A stretch of DNA of 64,000 nucleotides from Malus domestica. Lineage: Eukaryota > Streptophyta > Magnoliopsida > Rosales > Rosaceae. Below are positions 21,803-34,289 of this stretch, one piece after another. The notes below the pieces were generated by a model that was not told the origin of the DNA, did no database searches, and worked only from the letters and a program-made list of their open reading frames with translations. A program made the translations under genes and the position numbers. The stretch covers positions 4,661,501-4,725,500 of the forward strand of contig NC_091665.1 in the NCBI RefSeq assembly GCF_042453785.1, in the 5' to 3' direction. Every line of letters starts with the position of its first letter. Position 1 is the stretch's first letter.

Positions 21803-22807
21803 ATCTGAAAAAGTGTAGATTCATTATTCGAGGCCAATGACAAAGAAAGGAGGGTTTTGAAGGAGGTAGGTTCTCAGCCTTTCCACTTCCCGTACCTTCA
21901 TGTACCCTTTTGTTTGTTTATGTGGTTACAGTTAAACCATGTCAACCTTTTATATTATTATTTTATTTTATTTTATTATTTTTATAAAAAAATTATAAAA
22001 TATTAACGTGACTTAACCGTGATCATATAAAATAGAAAGACACAAGAAGTGGAAGAGAAGAGAATCTACCTCAGGTTTTGAAAGATGTGAAAAAGAAAAA
22101 AAAATGTTAATAGGAGGAGAGTGGCATGGAGACTGTAAAATGTCAGTAGTACTTTGCTTTTCCGTGAGACGAGTTTGAATGGATGACAGACATAAATATG
22201 GGAGATTGTGTACGGTCTTATTTATCACAGTTATACGTTCTTTTTATTTATCACAGTAAAAAGTTGAATCATTTTGTTGGTAAAAACATTACCCTTTTAA
22301 AGAATAAAGATTTTAAGAGAAATAAAAAGAGGTTTTTGAAACTGCCATTTAGTTTCAATTTACTCCTTGAAATTAGTTTTGTTTCATTTTACCTCATGAA
22401 ACTAACATTTTCAACTATTTTGATCTCACTCCACCCTATCCGGTTAAAAAGTTACTAAATTCAAAGGCATTTAAGACAGTTTGTTTTTTACACATCTGTT
22501 TACCTTCAACCTAACACTAAACAAATCTCAATTCCATTTTTAATAACTGCAATTCAAACCCATGATGTTTTGGGCCCTTATTAAAATAAATCATTTAATC
22601 CATGGAAAAATTCCGTGCAACAAAATTATTATATCAACCAAAATAAGGGTTATATATATTTAGAGTCTTTTCACTTGCAAAGCATCCATTTATTGGCTCG
22701 AAATTTGCACTTGAAAAATACTCATTACAACATAAATGAAACATGATCAGCTTATTTCAAGATCAGTCTAGTTCAATTAATAAGCCTATTAAACAGAGGG
22801 AAGAGTT
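21803..22807. other. Intergenic, no gene recognised
   Basis: AT-rich DNA with only short chance ORFs and homopolymer runs. Confidence 0.55.
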
Positions 22808-23013
22808 ATCAAACTCGAGACTCAACTACGAGCTAGTGCCTCAATGGTAAAGGATGGATTGCGAGACTTCCTTCAAACTAAAAACTACGAGCTAGGGGGA
22901 GGCTGAAATGCTTCTGTGAGTCTTTCCGGCTCCTGGAAAGAGTGAATAAATGTGGTTTGCCACCAGTTGTCCCCCTTTTATTAAAAAAAAAAACAAATCA
23001 AACTCGAGACTCA
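22808..23013 (+). mobile_element. SINE, tRNA-like head, with 17-bp target duplications
   Basis: The body (22825-22996) is flanked by identical copies of ATCAAACTCGAGACTCA at 22808-22824 and 22997-23013. The head contains CTAGTGCCTCAATGGTAAAGG, similar to a Pol III A box. The tail has a run of adenines (22982-22993). The 3' half (GGAGGCTGAAATGCTTCTGT, then CTTTCCGGCTCCTGGAAAG) is shared with the SINE at 24.5 kb. Confidence 0.8.
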
Positions 23014-24497
23014 TAAGTGAAAATCTAATATCCTATCTTTCAGAATATTGGATTACATGCAAATAAAAGAGGATTTTTTAAAAAAAAAAACAAAGAAAAG
23101 AAAGAGAAGTGAAGGGATCTTTTGGGTGGCACTCTGATTGTAGATGATGGGGATTATTATTCTAAAATGATTAGGTCTTTGATTATCAACCTGCAGTCTC
23201 TATTTTCAACCCAAATAAACTAATGCATTGGGAGGTGGAGGACTGCAAATCACTTCCTTTTAGGCCTTATTTATTATAATTTCTCAATTTAATCCATAAA
23301 AATGTAATCAGGCTCTTACTTTGATGCCTTAAATAAAATAGTGGGAAGGGAATAAGATCTTCAAAGTCTATCTCTTTCTCCTGTTCCTTCACCCATAATA
23401 TTTGCTTCAAGCACATTGAGTTTTCCTTCTTCCCTTCATACATGCATCGACTTTTTTTCTGGTCAGATAATGCAACTGCATGGAAAGAATGGAAGTGGCG
23501 AGGAGGGAGAGAGAGCAGAGACCAAACCTGGCCGGCATCATATGCAGCAAAAAAGCAACCTTAAATTTGATTTGTATTTGTCGATGAGGTCAGTGGGCCT
23601 ATTCTATTTGAGGACTTTAGCCAAAGAACAGAAAGCTACAAAAGCACTCGCCACGGAAATAGAAGACAAACACAAAGGCAATAAGGACTTTGAAAGGATG
23701 AAATGGGGGAGTCGGATTCTCTCTCCTCTTTAATATTGAACTCGAAAATGAACATATTTTTATGTCAAATTGTGAATTCAGGTCATACAATTAAGTTATT
23801 TGTCACAGAAAATCTGTAGCATTTTTCAGTGAACATTTTTAAGAGTACGAAAGTTTGGTGAATTTTCAGAATTTTCAAGTTAGTAATTCTTCCGTCGAAT
23901 CTATATTTTGTCACTTAAAATTAGTGAAAGAGAAAAGAAAGCAAAGGATATAAAAATAGATCGTCACACTCGAAGTTTGATTCTAATAGAGATGGGCAAG
24001 CTCTGAACTGGGCATTTGACACAGTACATACAACAGCCACGATTGTTTTGGTTTAGTTTTTGTCTTCTGTTTCGTCTGGAAATTCAAATTTATTAGAACA
24101 GAATCAGCAAAAACAAGAGAAGTTTTTCAGTGTATTTGAAACACGAACTAGTACACCAAAGGACATTGAAAAAATATATTCTCTCCCTCCACTTATATTA
24201 TGATATGTAATGTACTAACTAGTGTGCTTGATACATAAAGAAAAAGAAAAAAAAACTGTTCTAAATAGAGTTGGAGTGGAGCATCACCGTTGCTAGTTGC
24301 TACTGAAAGTTAAACAGATCAAAATAATTAGGTGTTTCGGGTAAAAGGAATTTAAGTTGGCACAAGTCATAGTTTGTATTGATGAATTTATTAATTCCGA
24401 CCTAATTAATTTCGTCTCGTGACATTTTTGTGACAATACGAACTCATTATTTCACTCACGGGACTGAGGTGAGCCCTACATTTTGTCTGTGCATTGT
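23014..24497. other. Intergenic, no gene recognised
   Basis: A 105-codon ORF at 23416-23733 (+) has no recognisable motif and no splice-consistent extension, so I do not call it. The rest is AT-rich. Confidence 0.5.
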
Positions 24498-24706
24498 GTT
24501 TGATAGGTCGTGAACCATCACGGGACGGCTGAGTGGTTACAGACAAATTCCAGGCTCGTATACCATAAGACACGATCTGGGAGAGGCTGAAATGTCTTTG
24601 TGTCTTTCTAGCTTTGGAAAAGGTGGACAGTGGACTGACGTGGTAAAGCCACTGCTGATCCCCTTCTTTTTGGAAAAAAAAAAAAAAAGGTTTGATGGGT
24701 CGTGAA
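24498..24706 (+). mobile_element. SINE of the same family, with 17-bp target duplications
   Basis: The body (24515-24689) is flanked by GTTTGATAGGTCGTGAA at 24498-24514 and GTTTGATGGGTCGTGAA at 24690-24706 (one mismatch). The head GACGGCTGAGTGGTTACAG matches a tRNA-type A box (GGCTGAGTGG), and a weak B box lies near CAGGCTCGTATA. The A-tail is at 24674-24688. The 3' half (GGGAGAGGCTGAAATGTCTT) matches the copy at 22.8 kb. Confidence 0.85.
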
Positions 24707-26965
24707 TTCCTCTCCTCTCAATTGGCTGCTTCTCATTCGATACTTCTTTTCTTGCTCTCTTCTTAATCGGCGGCTTCTCTCATTGAGTTGTTGAGTTGAA
24801 TTCATGTGTGCACACATGGACCAGGGACTCTTCATAAGTCGGGAAAGAACGACAACGTCACACTCGCCACCCTTTGTTCATATAAGTGAATTTGATTTCC
24901 GTCCAAGATTCAACTTGCGCGAACGAGAGTGGCCTAATTGACACAAAATAATACCACCATTATGGTGTGTTCAAGGACGGAGCTAGTGTATGCCTAGGGA
25001 GGTGGATGCCCCTATTCATTTAAAAAAATGTATGGTTGAGTTCCAATTCTCAATAACCAACCCTAATTAAATTACACTCAAAAAATTGGTAGGCAACTAA
25101 ACTAGTCTACCGTTTTGGATCCAAATGCCCTACATGATGACAATTTAATTAACAATTAATTTAATTGTGCCTCCCCGTTTTTCTAACCTTAGGTCGTTAA
25201 TCCACACAAAACTTATCCCACCACATACGGCAAAGCAATTCCAGTCCTCAACTTCTCTAGATTTTTCCTCCCCTTTCATTCAACCAAAACTCAATTGAAT
25301 TTGGAGTGTTATAGATAGTTGGAGTTCGAGTAATCAATTATCAAAATTCAACACAAGAATTTTACTCCACAAGGTATTTTATACGACTTTACTTCTTAAT
25401 TTGTTTTTGGCATTTCAATTTAGAATTTAGCTTTCTAATTTAGAGATCAATGGATGAATGATAACATGATTATTTTTATATAAAGATATTTAATGGTATT
25501 GGTAATGATTTGTTATGCAACGCTTTCAAAACATGAAAACGATTCGAGAAATGTAATATGTTATACGAAAAACTTTATGGATTAATATATTAGTGTTTTG
25601 TTCATTAAATTCTTGAGATTTTTAATTGTAACTTTGTTGTTTGAGGATGTCCCCGCTTATACAAATCTCTGGCCTTGTCCCTGGGTGTGTTTATGTCATG
25701 CAAGTTGCCCTCGTGTTGCTCATGTCCGCGTATTTGTTTTGTTGTTGCACACCGGTTTTAGGTTTAGTCTCTCAGCAAGTTGCCCTTGGTTTAATTCTAC
25801 CCTCCTAATACCATTCAGAACTTCCTTCTCTGAGATTTGTGATGTATTTCTTCAAAAAACAAATAAATAAAAAATCTTGTTTCTTAGTTTGAATTAAGTC
25901 TTTCTTAGTTCACTTTTAAACTTCCAATTGCTTTCTTTGCTCGACAACTTAACAAGCGCGCAACATATTAAGTGGTGCGGTTTCACACACTAACTGAGCC
26001 ATCTTCAATCATATGATCTGATTTAGAAGTACTAAAAACTTGGCGCTAATCCACGGGTTGATTAAACATTTTCAATACCCTACGGGTTCAAATAAAATTT
26101 CCCAGTGAAAAAAATCTTGGGCAAATCAATGCATGACTTGCATTACATAATTTATTAGTCGAACGTGTGTTCAAGAATTCAAGAGAAATCTAGCGAATGA
26201 ATGTGATTCACTTAAAAAGGCAATGTTGATGTATGTAGAGGTAATCCTGTCTCTGTAGGTCAACAAAAAGTAAACCATAAAATGAACTAATGAACAAGGA
26301 TATTTCCGCTATCGTTTCTCCTCAAAAAACATGAACAAGATATTAATCAACTTACATAGATGAGACGCTAAATCAGTACTACTAAATAACTAATCAATTT
26401 CTAATTTTACTTCTAAAATTCTGAATTACAACAGCAATACATTCTTTGAAAAGGAAATATCGTCTCCAAGTAAACAGAAATACAAGCATACGACCATAAA
26501 AAAGAATCGATATTCGCTAGCAAGAAACTGAAATGCAAGGTCACCTTTATATAAACATAGAGCTAGAGATCAATCTTCATATACTCCCGGAAAGGTGTTA
26601 TACGCCATCTAAACATAATAAACTAATTCTCAATCCCGACCTCTACTTCACCCTCAAATCAATAATCGTGGGAAAAGAGGCTATCATCACCTCTTAACTA
26701 CATACATAACAATGCTCTCTCTACCTCTATCTCCCTCGTTGACGCTATCATTTTCTTCTTAAGGAATGACCTTCGTGACTTGGATTGCAATCTCTCTCAA
26801 AAAGACAAACCACGAACCACGCTAGCTCTTTAAGACTGATAATATCATCAGGTGGAATTTATCGAATTCAGACAATCAAATTGCAAGTCGAATATTTTCA
26901 TACTTTTTCCTCCTAGGTCTTGAAGCAATGTTGGTTTCCACGTCACAAATCAACCATATACATTC
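24707..26965. other. Intergenic, includes 3' region of the GBF4-like gene
   Basis: Near 24972 CAAGGACGGAGCTAGTG resembles a hAT terminus, and a degraded non-autonomous hAT may extend to about 25220, but I cannot place the other end. The last few hundred bases before 26966 would be the 3' UTR of the bZIP gene. No other gene recognised. Confidence 0.45.
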
Positions 26966-29900
26966 TTACCACTGCAATGAGCAAACTCTTCGGAGCACAC
27001 GAGGTGGTCTTCGCTTCTCCACAACCGGAATGACGTTTTCCATTAGCTGCAAAAAAAATACACAAGGTCAACTGCATAATAGCCAACGACTATTACAACC
27101 ACTATGTCCCTCATCTTCTGGATAAATATTTCTATTTGTTTGCTCGTCTAATTACTTACCACATCCAAATATACATGAAAGTACATAGTAAGACTTCCAT
27201 CGAAACCATTATGTGTTACTATAACATACTGATTGTCTTGACTACTCCAAGTTTAAATGGTCCAGAGGACCATGAGCCATATAATTCTTGACTACTACAA
27301 ACCCAAAGGTCAAATTATCTAGAGAACCACAACCATTTACTTTTGGGGAGTGAAATGTTCCTTTACGCAATCATATTTATCATGGTGAAACTTCCTTATT
27401 GTCTTCTCTCGTGGATGTAGGCAAAGACGCAACCATGCATATTGTTTGTATGTTGTTCCGTCAAGCATGAAAAGGGTCTCGAACTATTTCAACTATCTCA
27501 CAGCAGCTTCCCCATAAAAATCTATCCCCTCATAGGTTGGCGATATGCTTGGCTAAGGTAAAGTGCTAGGTAATAAGTACACTAAAAATAGTTCCAATTG
27601 ATATGCTCAAATTTAAGTTAACAAAGGGTATGCTATTTATCGAAAGTAAAAACAAAACACAATTGTAAAGATTGGTGTAAGCAAAAATTCTCAGTTATAA
27701 AAAGTTATATACATCAAAATAAGTTTTTCAATTTTTGAAAATTTTATATGCATCGAAATAAATGACCAACCTTTCACAATGCATTCACGCTATGTCTGTT
27801 TGCCTGAATAATACACTGCCTACTAGATAGTGCCTTCATTGTACTCTTATTCATAAGACTCTGCTTTTGAATTATCATGATTTAAATTAATTATTTGTTT
27901 CTGTTGGTTTACTGGGAGGAGGGTGTTGCTAGATGTTCTTGTAGAATGCTAAACAATTTATAATAACAGAAAAACTGCATATTACAAAAAACATAACTAG
28001 AGGTTAAGTTTTTTTATTTTGGGATTAACAGATGATTCTATACAGATTATATTATATAGCTTGGCAAGAAATGCAAAAATTATAAGAGTCGCAGATTTGT
28101 GTTGAAAAACCACATCAACTGCATTAATATTTCAAGATAAACCAAGGCCTCCACCAGAGAAACAATAAAAAAGTTCATATCTAAGATCTAAACATTATGC
28201 CACATCTATGGCTGCAAGGTATAATTCAACAAGAAGAGTCATTAGAGTAGGCTTCTAGTTTTCTTTACCTCTTCTGGCATAAGTTACAAAATAATGGCAA
28301 CATTTTATTTGGGGTGCACTGGAGAAAAAAGTTGTAATGTTTTCCTTGTGATTTTCTATACTATCTGCCTCATATTGTATTTTTCACTTTATCAAATTTG
28401 TTGCTTCTTATCCTAAAAGAAGATCACCATGAGCCAAAGACCATGTTCTTAATAAAATCCAATCCCTTGCGTCATCAATTAACTACATGCACCGAGAATG
28501 AAATGAGTACCTGCTTAAGTCTTGCCTGAGTCCTATCCGCCTGCAATAAAAATATATTGTTACAAAATGGAATACGAAATAAATGTTAAGGCAACAAAGG
28601 AGAGCAAATTAAACAGAGACACCTCCCTGTTTGGTGGCATGTTTAGATGTTTACTATAGTTAGTCAGTTATTTTGAGCTTGGAAATCTATTTGGCCTGGC
28701 TGGTTAGGCCTCTAGCTCTGTTTGTTGTACTTTGGGGACTGCTTTGTTGTCTGTTATTAATAAATTTCCTTCTCTCAGAAGAAAAACAGGTAAAATGCGA
28801 ACATCCAGTTACAAGGTCTACACATCAACTTGAAAAACCAAAATATCAAAATCAGATAACTTAAAAGGAATGATATAGCTCCCACACATACTCATGAACC
28901 CAGGCATCATGCACAAATACAAGAAATCCAAACCCATTCCTCATTTCAAACCATAGGCAGTCCGAAATATAGGCAATTGAACCAACAAGCCAAGTAGTAA
29001 ATGTTATAATGGATTGAGATAATTGTTTAATATTTCATAAGTTATGATGGATTGAACTCATTCATAAAACTTGAACTCATGTTATAACGGACTGAACATG
29101 TTAAATGACGTCGTCAAGTACTTAAAAGTCTTCAATCATTTATCCCTACACTTTGCAAAACAAAATATTAAAGTATATACTTCAGTGGTTTTGTATGCAT
29201 GTATTCATATACATTATATGAATATGTACATATATACATAAGATTTTTATAAACATATTTCTAACTCATAATCCTTACTGAAGCCTTTTATTCATGAAGC
29301 TTGGTCATGAAACATTACTTTGGCTTGGGTTAACTATCAGGCTAACTAACCAAGCGAAGCCCGGCAGCTCTCTTCACTTACAACTCTTCTGACAAATGAT
29401 AGCTAAGTCTTCAATGGGCCGAAATAGGGCAGAGTAGCTATATTTGCTTAAAGTATGACTACATACTGCTTTAAATACGATAGAAGTGGAATTTCATCAC
29501 AACAGATGAACACGGTTGTCGACAAGTCAAATCAAATTGGAAATCTTTTGGAGTCACGTACTTGTAATTGACAAAACGTCTGCAACCTCAGAAAATGAGA
29601 CAGATAAATGGGAAACTAGTTTTGTAGCAAAGTTTAACTTAAGTAACTGTCGTAACTATCCTGAATACTGATTGTGACTGAAACACAACGAACTTTGTCC
29701 CCAAACTCTAATGCTACTAAAGTAAGGAACTTATAAAGCATTCAGTTCTGCAAATGATCACACACTCTTCTACTACCATTTCGCAGTGGGAAAACGCATT
29801 TCTCACCCAAATCAGTAGCCAACAACAGTCCAAAGCGCAATTCGGTTACCTGTTCTTTCAAAAGCTGCTCGTTTTCCTCCTCTAACCTGACCGCCAATGA

Positions 29901-30778
29901 CTCCAATTCAACTTGGTAAGCCTAAAATCCAAAAAAAACAAAAAAAAAACAAAAAAACAAAAACACAATCACAAAAGTACAAAATAAGTCATGAGAAAAC
30001 AAACAAAAACCATTTGATCAAAAACCCAATTCCACACCTGCTTTCTCTCTCTGGACCTGGCCGCGGATTCCCGGTTCTTGATCATTCTTTTCTGTCTCTG
30101 CTGCGCCGCCTTATCCATCGGCTCCATAACGGCGCGCCCTCTCTTCCCCCTCCCCACCCCACCTCCACTCCCAGCAGGGTCCGCCCCATTTCCAAACCCA
30201 ACTATCGACCCTTCGACCTTATCAATCGACCCGAACGGGCTGAGCGGGATCTGATCGAAGGAAAACACTCCGCTGCTCAATCTCTCCATCTCCGGCGGTG
30301 GCGCAAGCGGAAAATCCTTAATGTCGTTCTCTTCCACGGCCCCGGCCCGAGCCAAAAAGTCCTCCAGTGTCATCATCTCATCCGGAACCTCCGCTTTACA
30401 CTCCTTCCGACTCTCGCCGGACACAATTTCCCGCCAAACTTCGTCGACGGTCTTGGGCGGCGGCGCTGATGATCCATTAACATCTGCAGCGGCGTCGAGT
30501 AGGGTTATTTGGGTGTCGAGGAGGGTGGCGTCCGTCATGGAGGTGGGGTCGTAGAGGAGGCCGTCCGCGGTCATGGAGCCGATTGGAAGCGAGGGCGTCG
30601 TGTTAACGATGCTGTTCTGGTAGTTGCTTAGGGTTTGGGGGTGCGCAGAGGAGGAAGACGGGTGTGGTGTGGTGGTGGTGGGCTTGGGCTTTGTAGCGGA
30701 GGAGAAACTGGAAGGGCGTCGGGAGAGATCCGAGTTTTGTGATCTCGACGACGACGACATTAGCTTCGACGAAGCCAT
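26966..30778 (-). CDS. GBF4: G-box-binding factor 4-like bZIP transcription factor (group A)
   Basis: Four exons: 30778-30038, 29921-29850, 28540-28511 and 27046-26966 (741, 72, 30 and 81 nt, all phase 0), giving 307 aa. The start MASSKLMSSSS matches the family N-terminus; the frame is open for another 58 codons upstream, but that stretch is leader. Conserved group-A segments are TVDEVWREIVSGE, MMTLEDFLARAGAVEE and FSFDQIPLSPFG. The basic region (QRQKRMIKNRESAARSRERKQ minus its first residues) ends exon 1. Exon 2 gives the leucine zipper start (YQVELESLAVRLEEENEQLL). Exon 4 ends in a Arg/Pro-rich tail and CSLQW. Group-A bZIPs bind G-box/ABRE sites, often in ABA responses. Introns 2 and 3 are long (1309 and 1464 nt). 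Confidence 0.92.
28541..29849 (-). other. Long intron 2 of the GBF4-like gene, possible retroelement tail
   Basis: Around 28670-28790 (+) a stretch rich in TTTGTTG and ending TTAATAAATTTCC with A-rich sequence looks like a short LINE 3' end. Otherwise the intron is plain AT-rich sequence. Confidence 0.3.
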
Positions 30779-31302
30779 CTCTTCCGTCGCCGATTTCTCA
30801 GGCACCTGGGACTCTGTCCACTCTCTTTCGCTCACTAGATTTGGAATTTTTAGGGTTCTGATTTGGTTTTTTTTTTTTGTTGGGATCAGACCCCCGAACC
30901 GCAGCACAGAGAGGAGCAGCCTTTTCAACGAGCGAAGCGAAGCAGTTTCCACTTTCCGGAACCTGTTTTTTTTTTAATTTTTTGAATATTTTGATGGGAC
31001 CAATTATCTAGTACAATCCATGGTACCGAGATTATGATTGCATGGTTTGTGGGTCCCGATAGGACTTACGTGGGCCCCACGGAATGGCGCAATCGGAGTG
31101 GGGGTGTAGGGGATATGTGTGTGGCCGCGTAGTAGAGCAAGTTTAGCCGGATGCCGGTTTTGAACGAGGCGTCCCTTGGGTATGTTTGTGGACTCGGCTA
31201 CAGTGTCTTCACGGACGGCTGGGACGGCTGTGATGAAAGGTTGTGTGCTGTCGTGAGCAGATTAGTGAGTTGGGCTTGATGATTGTGCACTGATATATTA
31301 TG
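30779..31302 (-). promoter_or_regulatory. 5' leader and promoter side of the GBF4-like gene
   Basis: Includes two poly-T/poly-A tracts (near 30868 and 30970) and the open upstream frame. GTACGTGGGCC-like ACGT cores occur near 31067 (TTACGTGGGCC), a possible ABRE-type site. The transcription start cannot be fixed from sequence alone. Confidence 0.4.
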
Positions 31303-32150
31303 GTTTTTTTTTCCTTCCTAAAAAGGTTATTTTATTAAACACTAAACACAAACTTACAAGCAAACCAAAGATGGGCCTAAAACAAACAAAAATTGGCCTA
31401 AAACGAAATTAAAAACACAAAAAGAGCCCATAAACGGTAAGGCCCAAAAATAAAACACAACAGCCGAAACCAGAAGCTTCCACTGCATTCTCCATTGTAC
31501 TAGTCAATCCATCTAATTCCCTAAAACGAAATTAAAAACACAAAAAGAGCCCATAAACGGTAAGGCCCAAAAATAAAACACAACAGCCGAAACCAGAAGC
31601 TTCCACTGCATTCTCCATTGTACTAGTCAATCCATCTAATTCCTTGTCCACCGCCGAGTATCGCCTCATCAGACGCCACCTCCAACCTAATTTGCTACCT
31701 GAGCACAACCATAAACTAGGGATAGTCGGCAACTAAGAGATAGAAGCCAACTACCATTATGAAGTTCGTGGAAACCCATGAGCGACACTTCTAGAATCGG
31801 CAGACAACAAAAAAGAAAGTGGTGGTGTTGAAAGCACCCGAACTCTACACACGATCTCAACAGGATATTGACATGGCTGAAGATCGGACCAAGGAAAAGT
31901 CAGGAAGAGGTATACCCATAGGATTGAGGAATTGGACAGATCGGAATAAAAATTTGGGAGAAACAACATCATAGGCAAGGATACTAGAAGGAAAAGAAAG
32001 AAAGGCGGACACAGCAATCGACCCTGGTCGAATCTACGATCGATGCCATCAAATTTTCTTAAGTTTGAAGGCCTCACACAAATAGTGAGGAAAACTCTCA
32101 GCTTGGAGAGAAAAGCTCTCAACTAGGAGAGAAAAGTTTTATAACCTGGA
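31303..32150 (-). mobile_element. LINE-like 3' fragment with internal 123-bp tandem duplication
   Basis: In minus orientation the sequence ends with AATAAAATAACC and an A-tail (plus-strand T run at 31303-31311), the form of a non-LTR retroelement tail. A perfect 123-bp tandem duplication occupies 31397-31642. No reverse transcriptase domain is present, and target duplications were not found, so the class is tentative. Confidence 0.4.
31397..31642. repeat. 123-bp tandem duplication, two copies
   Basis: Copy one begins CCTAAAACGAAATTAAAAAC at 31397 and copy two at 31520. Both run to TCCATCTAATTCC with no difference that I see, implying a recent event. Confidence 0.95.
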
Positions 32151-32250
32151 AAGGTTTACTTATTAAGTTTTACACATATTATGTTATGCACATGTTTATT
32201 AAAATTTACAAATAGAGAAAATATAAAATGGTTGTTAAAAATTTATTTTA

Positions 32251-33477
32251 GGGTAAATTACACTTTTCACCTAAGTTTTGGATGCAATTGCAATCACATA
32301 CATCTTTAAAATATATTATACATAAGTTATTATTTCATTTCAATTTCATATACCCGTTAAAATTTCCGTCAATTGTTCTGTTATATGCCTATGTGTCCAT
32401 TGCAGGTCACACAAATTTTTGCTACACGAATAACAAAAAAATCATAATTATAAAATTATGGTGTCGTCTTCTTCCCCGATTAAAATTCTAGGTCTCGTCT
32501 TCTTCCTCAAACCACTACCCCCGCATCCATTTAATTTTGGCCGCTCTATGCCCAAGTTCAAAGAATTTTCACACTCCTCCTTCTCTCTCATCCTACCTCT
32601 CTAAAACTCAAGCGCACCACCCCTCTCTTTCTTTCTATGCACTTCTATGACTTCCAACAATGGCCTTTCACTTCGTGACGCTGATTTCGCAAATCCTTCA
32701 CTGCTCCAGCAATGGCCATTCCCTCGCCAACTAGCCTCTTCGCAACAGACTCTTCCTCGTCAGTTTTGTCTGCTTATAAGGTAAATCGAAACCGACCCTC
32801 AAGAAATTTGGAGCCGCCTAAAAAGGAAACAACAAGTCTTGACCAAATACACTATCGAAGCCTCCCTCTCAACTTCTGACTTTTGTCCTATAGTGATCGA
32901 ACAGTCGAGTTCGTCCCTTCTTCTGAGTTCTTACAGAAGCTATGGGTTATTCTTGGTCGGTGCAGATCTGGGTTCTTACAGTTTGATGGGGTGCGATGGA
33001 TTTCTGTGGTTTAAACCACTTTTCAATCTTTGCTTCAATTCTTTGAAGTTCATAGATTTTCAAGCATTTTAGGGTGTTTTGGGTTTGCAGATGGGTAGGT
33101 TGCAATGGATTTTCTGTTTTAGTGCTGAATGTTAGCAAGGTGGAGACTTGGGATGAGAACAGCGCAAATCAAAGGGGAGGGAGAATAAAGATAAGGCACT
33201 GGAGGAAATTATTTTTTAAATACTTTTTAAGAAATCTTTTTTTTTTTTGTATATTCCATGTTGTCACCATATTATTGGAGCAATTGGTCCCACTTATATG
33301 CCAGGTCAGCAAAAAAAGTGGCCACGACATCACTTGACGAAAAATTTAATGGATTGATTAACGGTTGTATAAAATTGAAATGAAATAATAAGTAATGTAT
33401 AAGATTAAAATGTTTTAAAGATGTTGTATAAGGTTACAATTGACCACAAAACTAAGAGTGTAAAATGTAACTTACGC
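32251..33477. mobile_element. Non-autonomous MULE (Pack-MULE candidate), 1227 bp
   Basis: The terminal inverted repeats are about 125 bp: left GGGTAAATTACACTTTTCAC, right (inverted) GCGTAAGTTACATTTTACAC, with long internal agreement such as TTATTATTTCATTTCAATTT. The flanks TTTATTTTA (32242-32250) and TTTATTTTG (33478-33486) form a 9-bp duplication with one mismatch. Between about 32500 and 33240 the base composition is higher in GC and reads like exon/UTR sequence with CTTCC-rich stretches, which suggests captured host DNA. I could not identify the source gene, and no transposase is present. Confidence 0.8.
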
Positions 33478-33551
33478 TTTATTTTGTTTAAGAGAACAAC
33501 ATGAAAGAGAAAATAAGAGTAGCTGATATGGTTACGTGGTCATGAGGTTTT

Positions 33552-34082
33552 TGTCACATCCCCGCCTGGGAGTCGGAACCACCTATAGTGGTTTGACTTG
33601 GAAACTAGCATACTTGATGAGCTATAGGTTCAGCCGTACATGCCATAATAGGTGATCCGGCTGACATATTACTTTCATTGATTTACTTCACCTAGTTTAC
33701 TTAATTCATTATGTTGAGATATTTGGCATGGCGTACATGTGGATTTGACTATTTCAAGTGTGGTTTCGATATAGATAAATATTCTATTTTCTGGGAAATT
33801 ATACAGGTTTTACGGTGGTTCTAATAGACGGTACCTAATGTAGTACCATCTCTTTGGTATTGTATAATTAGTATTTGTCCTACTGGACTGCACTTAGGCT
33901 ACCTTATGTGTGTTTACACTTAAATCTCATCACTCACACCTATTTATTCGTCTAGTGTAAATTAGTTAGCTTGGTTTCTATTTACTCACATTTTTATATC
34001 TTTATCACTTCTGCACTGCGCACATGGCTACGTCACTCTCACGTGACGGCCAGCATGCCTTGATTTAGGTCGGGGTGTGTCA
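33552..34082. mobile_element. Probable solo LTR, 531 bp
   Basis: Ends TGTCACATCCCC and CGGGGTGTGTCA form a TG...CA boundary with imperfect inverted ends. Flanks GTTTT and ATTTT match at 4 of 5 bases. No coding sequence. The TGTCACA/TGTGTCA type of ends is common in plant gypsy LTRs. A dyad such as CACGTGACG near 34040 may be promoter sequence. Confidence 0.6.
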
Positions 34083-34289
34083 ATTTTGAACAAAAAAAAA
34101 AGTAAAATTTATTTGTATTTAATTTGCTATGTTGCCCATAATGTTTATTTTAGTTATTTTCTTCATTTGTGTTGGCTGGATTAAATTGGTCTTTTCACGC
34201 TCTTTTGATTAAAGGTTAATAAGTAGTTTGGATACTCATCGAGCGTGACGTACTCATTGATCTGTGGGCTAAAGAAGGAGACGGATTTG

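Noticed and set aside
23416-23733. 105-codon plus-strand ORF
   Set aside because: No known motif, no signal peptide, ordinary composition and no splice-supported extension.
24972-25220. hAT-like terminus GGACGGAGCTAGTG
   Set aside because: No matching inverted end or 8-bp duplication found, so not called as an element.
28673-28864. 63-codon hydrophobic ORF in intron 2 of the bZIP gene
   Set aside because: Composition reflects T/G-rich retroelement-tail-like sequence, and it sits on the opposite strand in an intron.
30779-30952. In-frame N-terminal extension of the bZIP ORF
   Set aside because: The family N-terminus MASSKLMSS starts at 30778 and the upstream part looks like leader.
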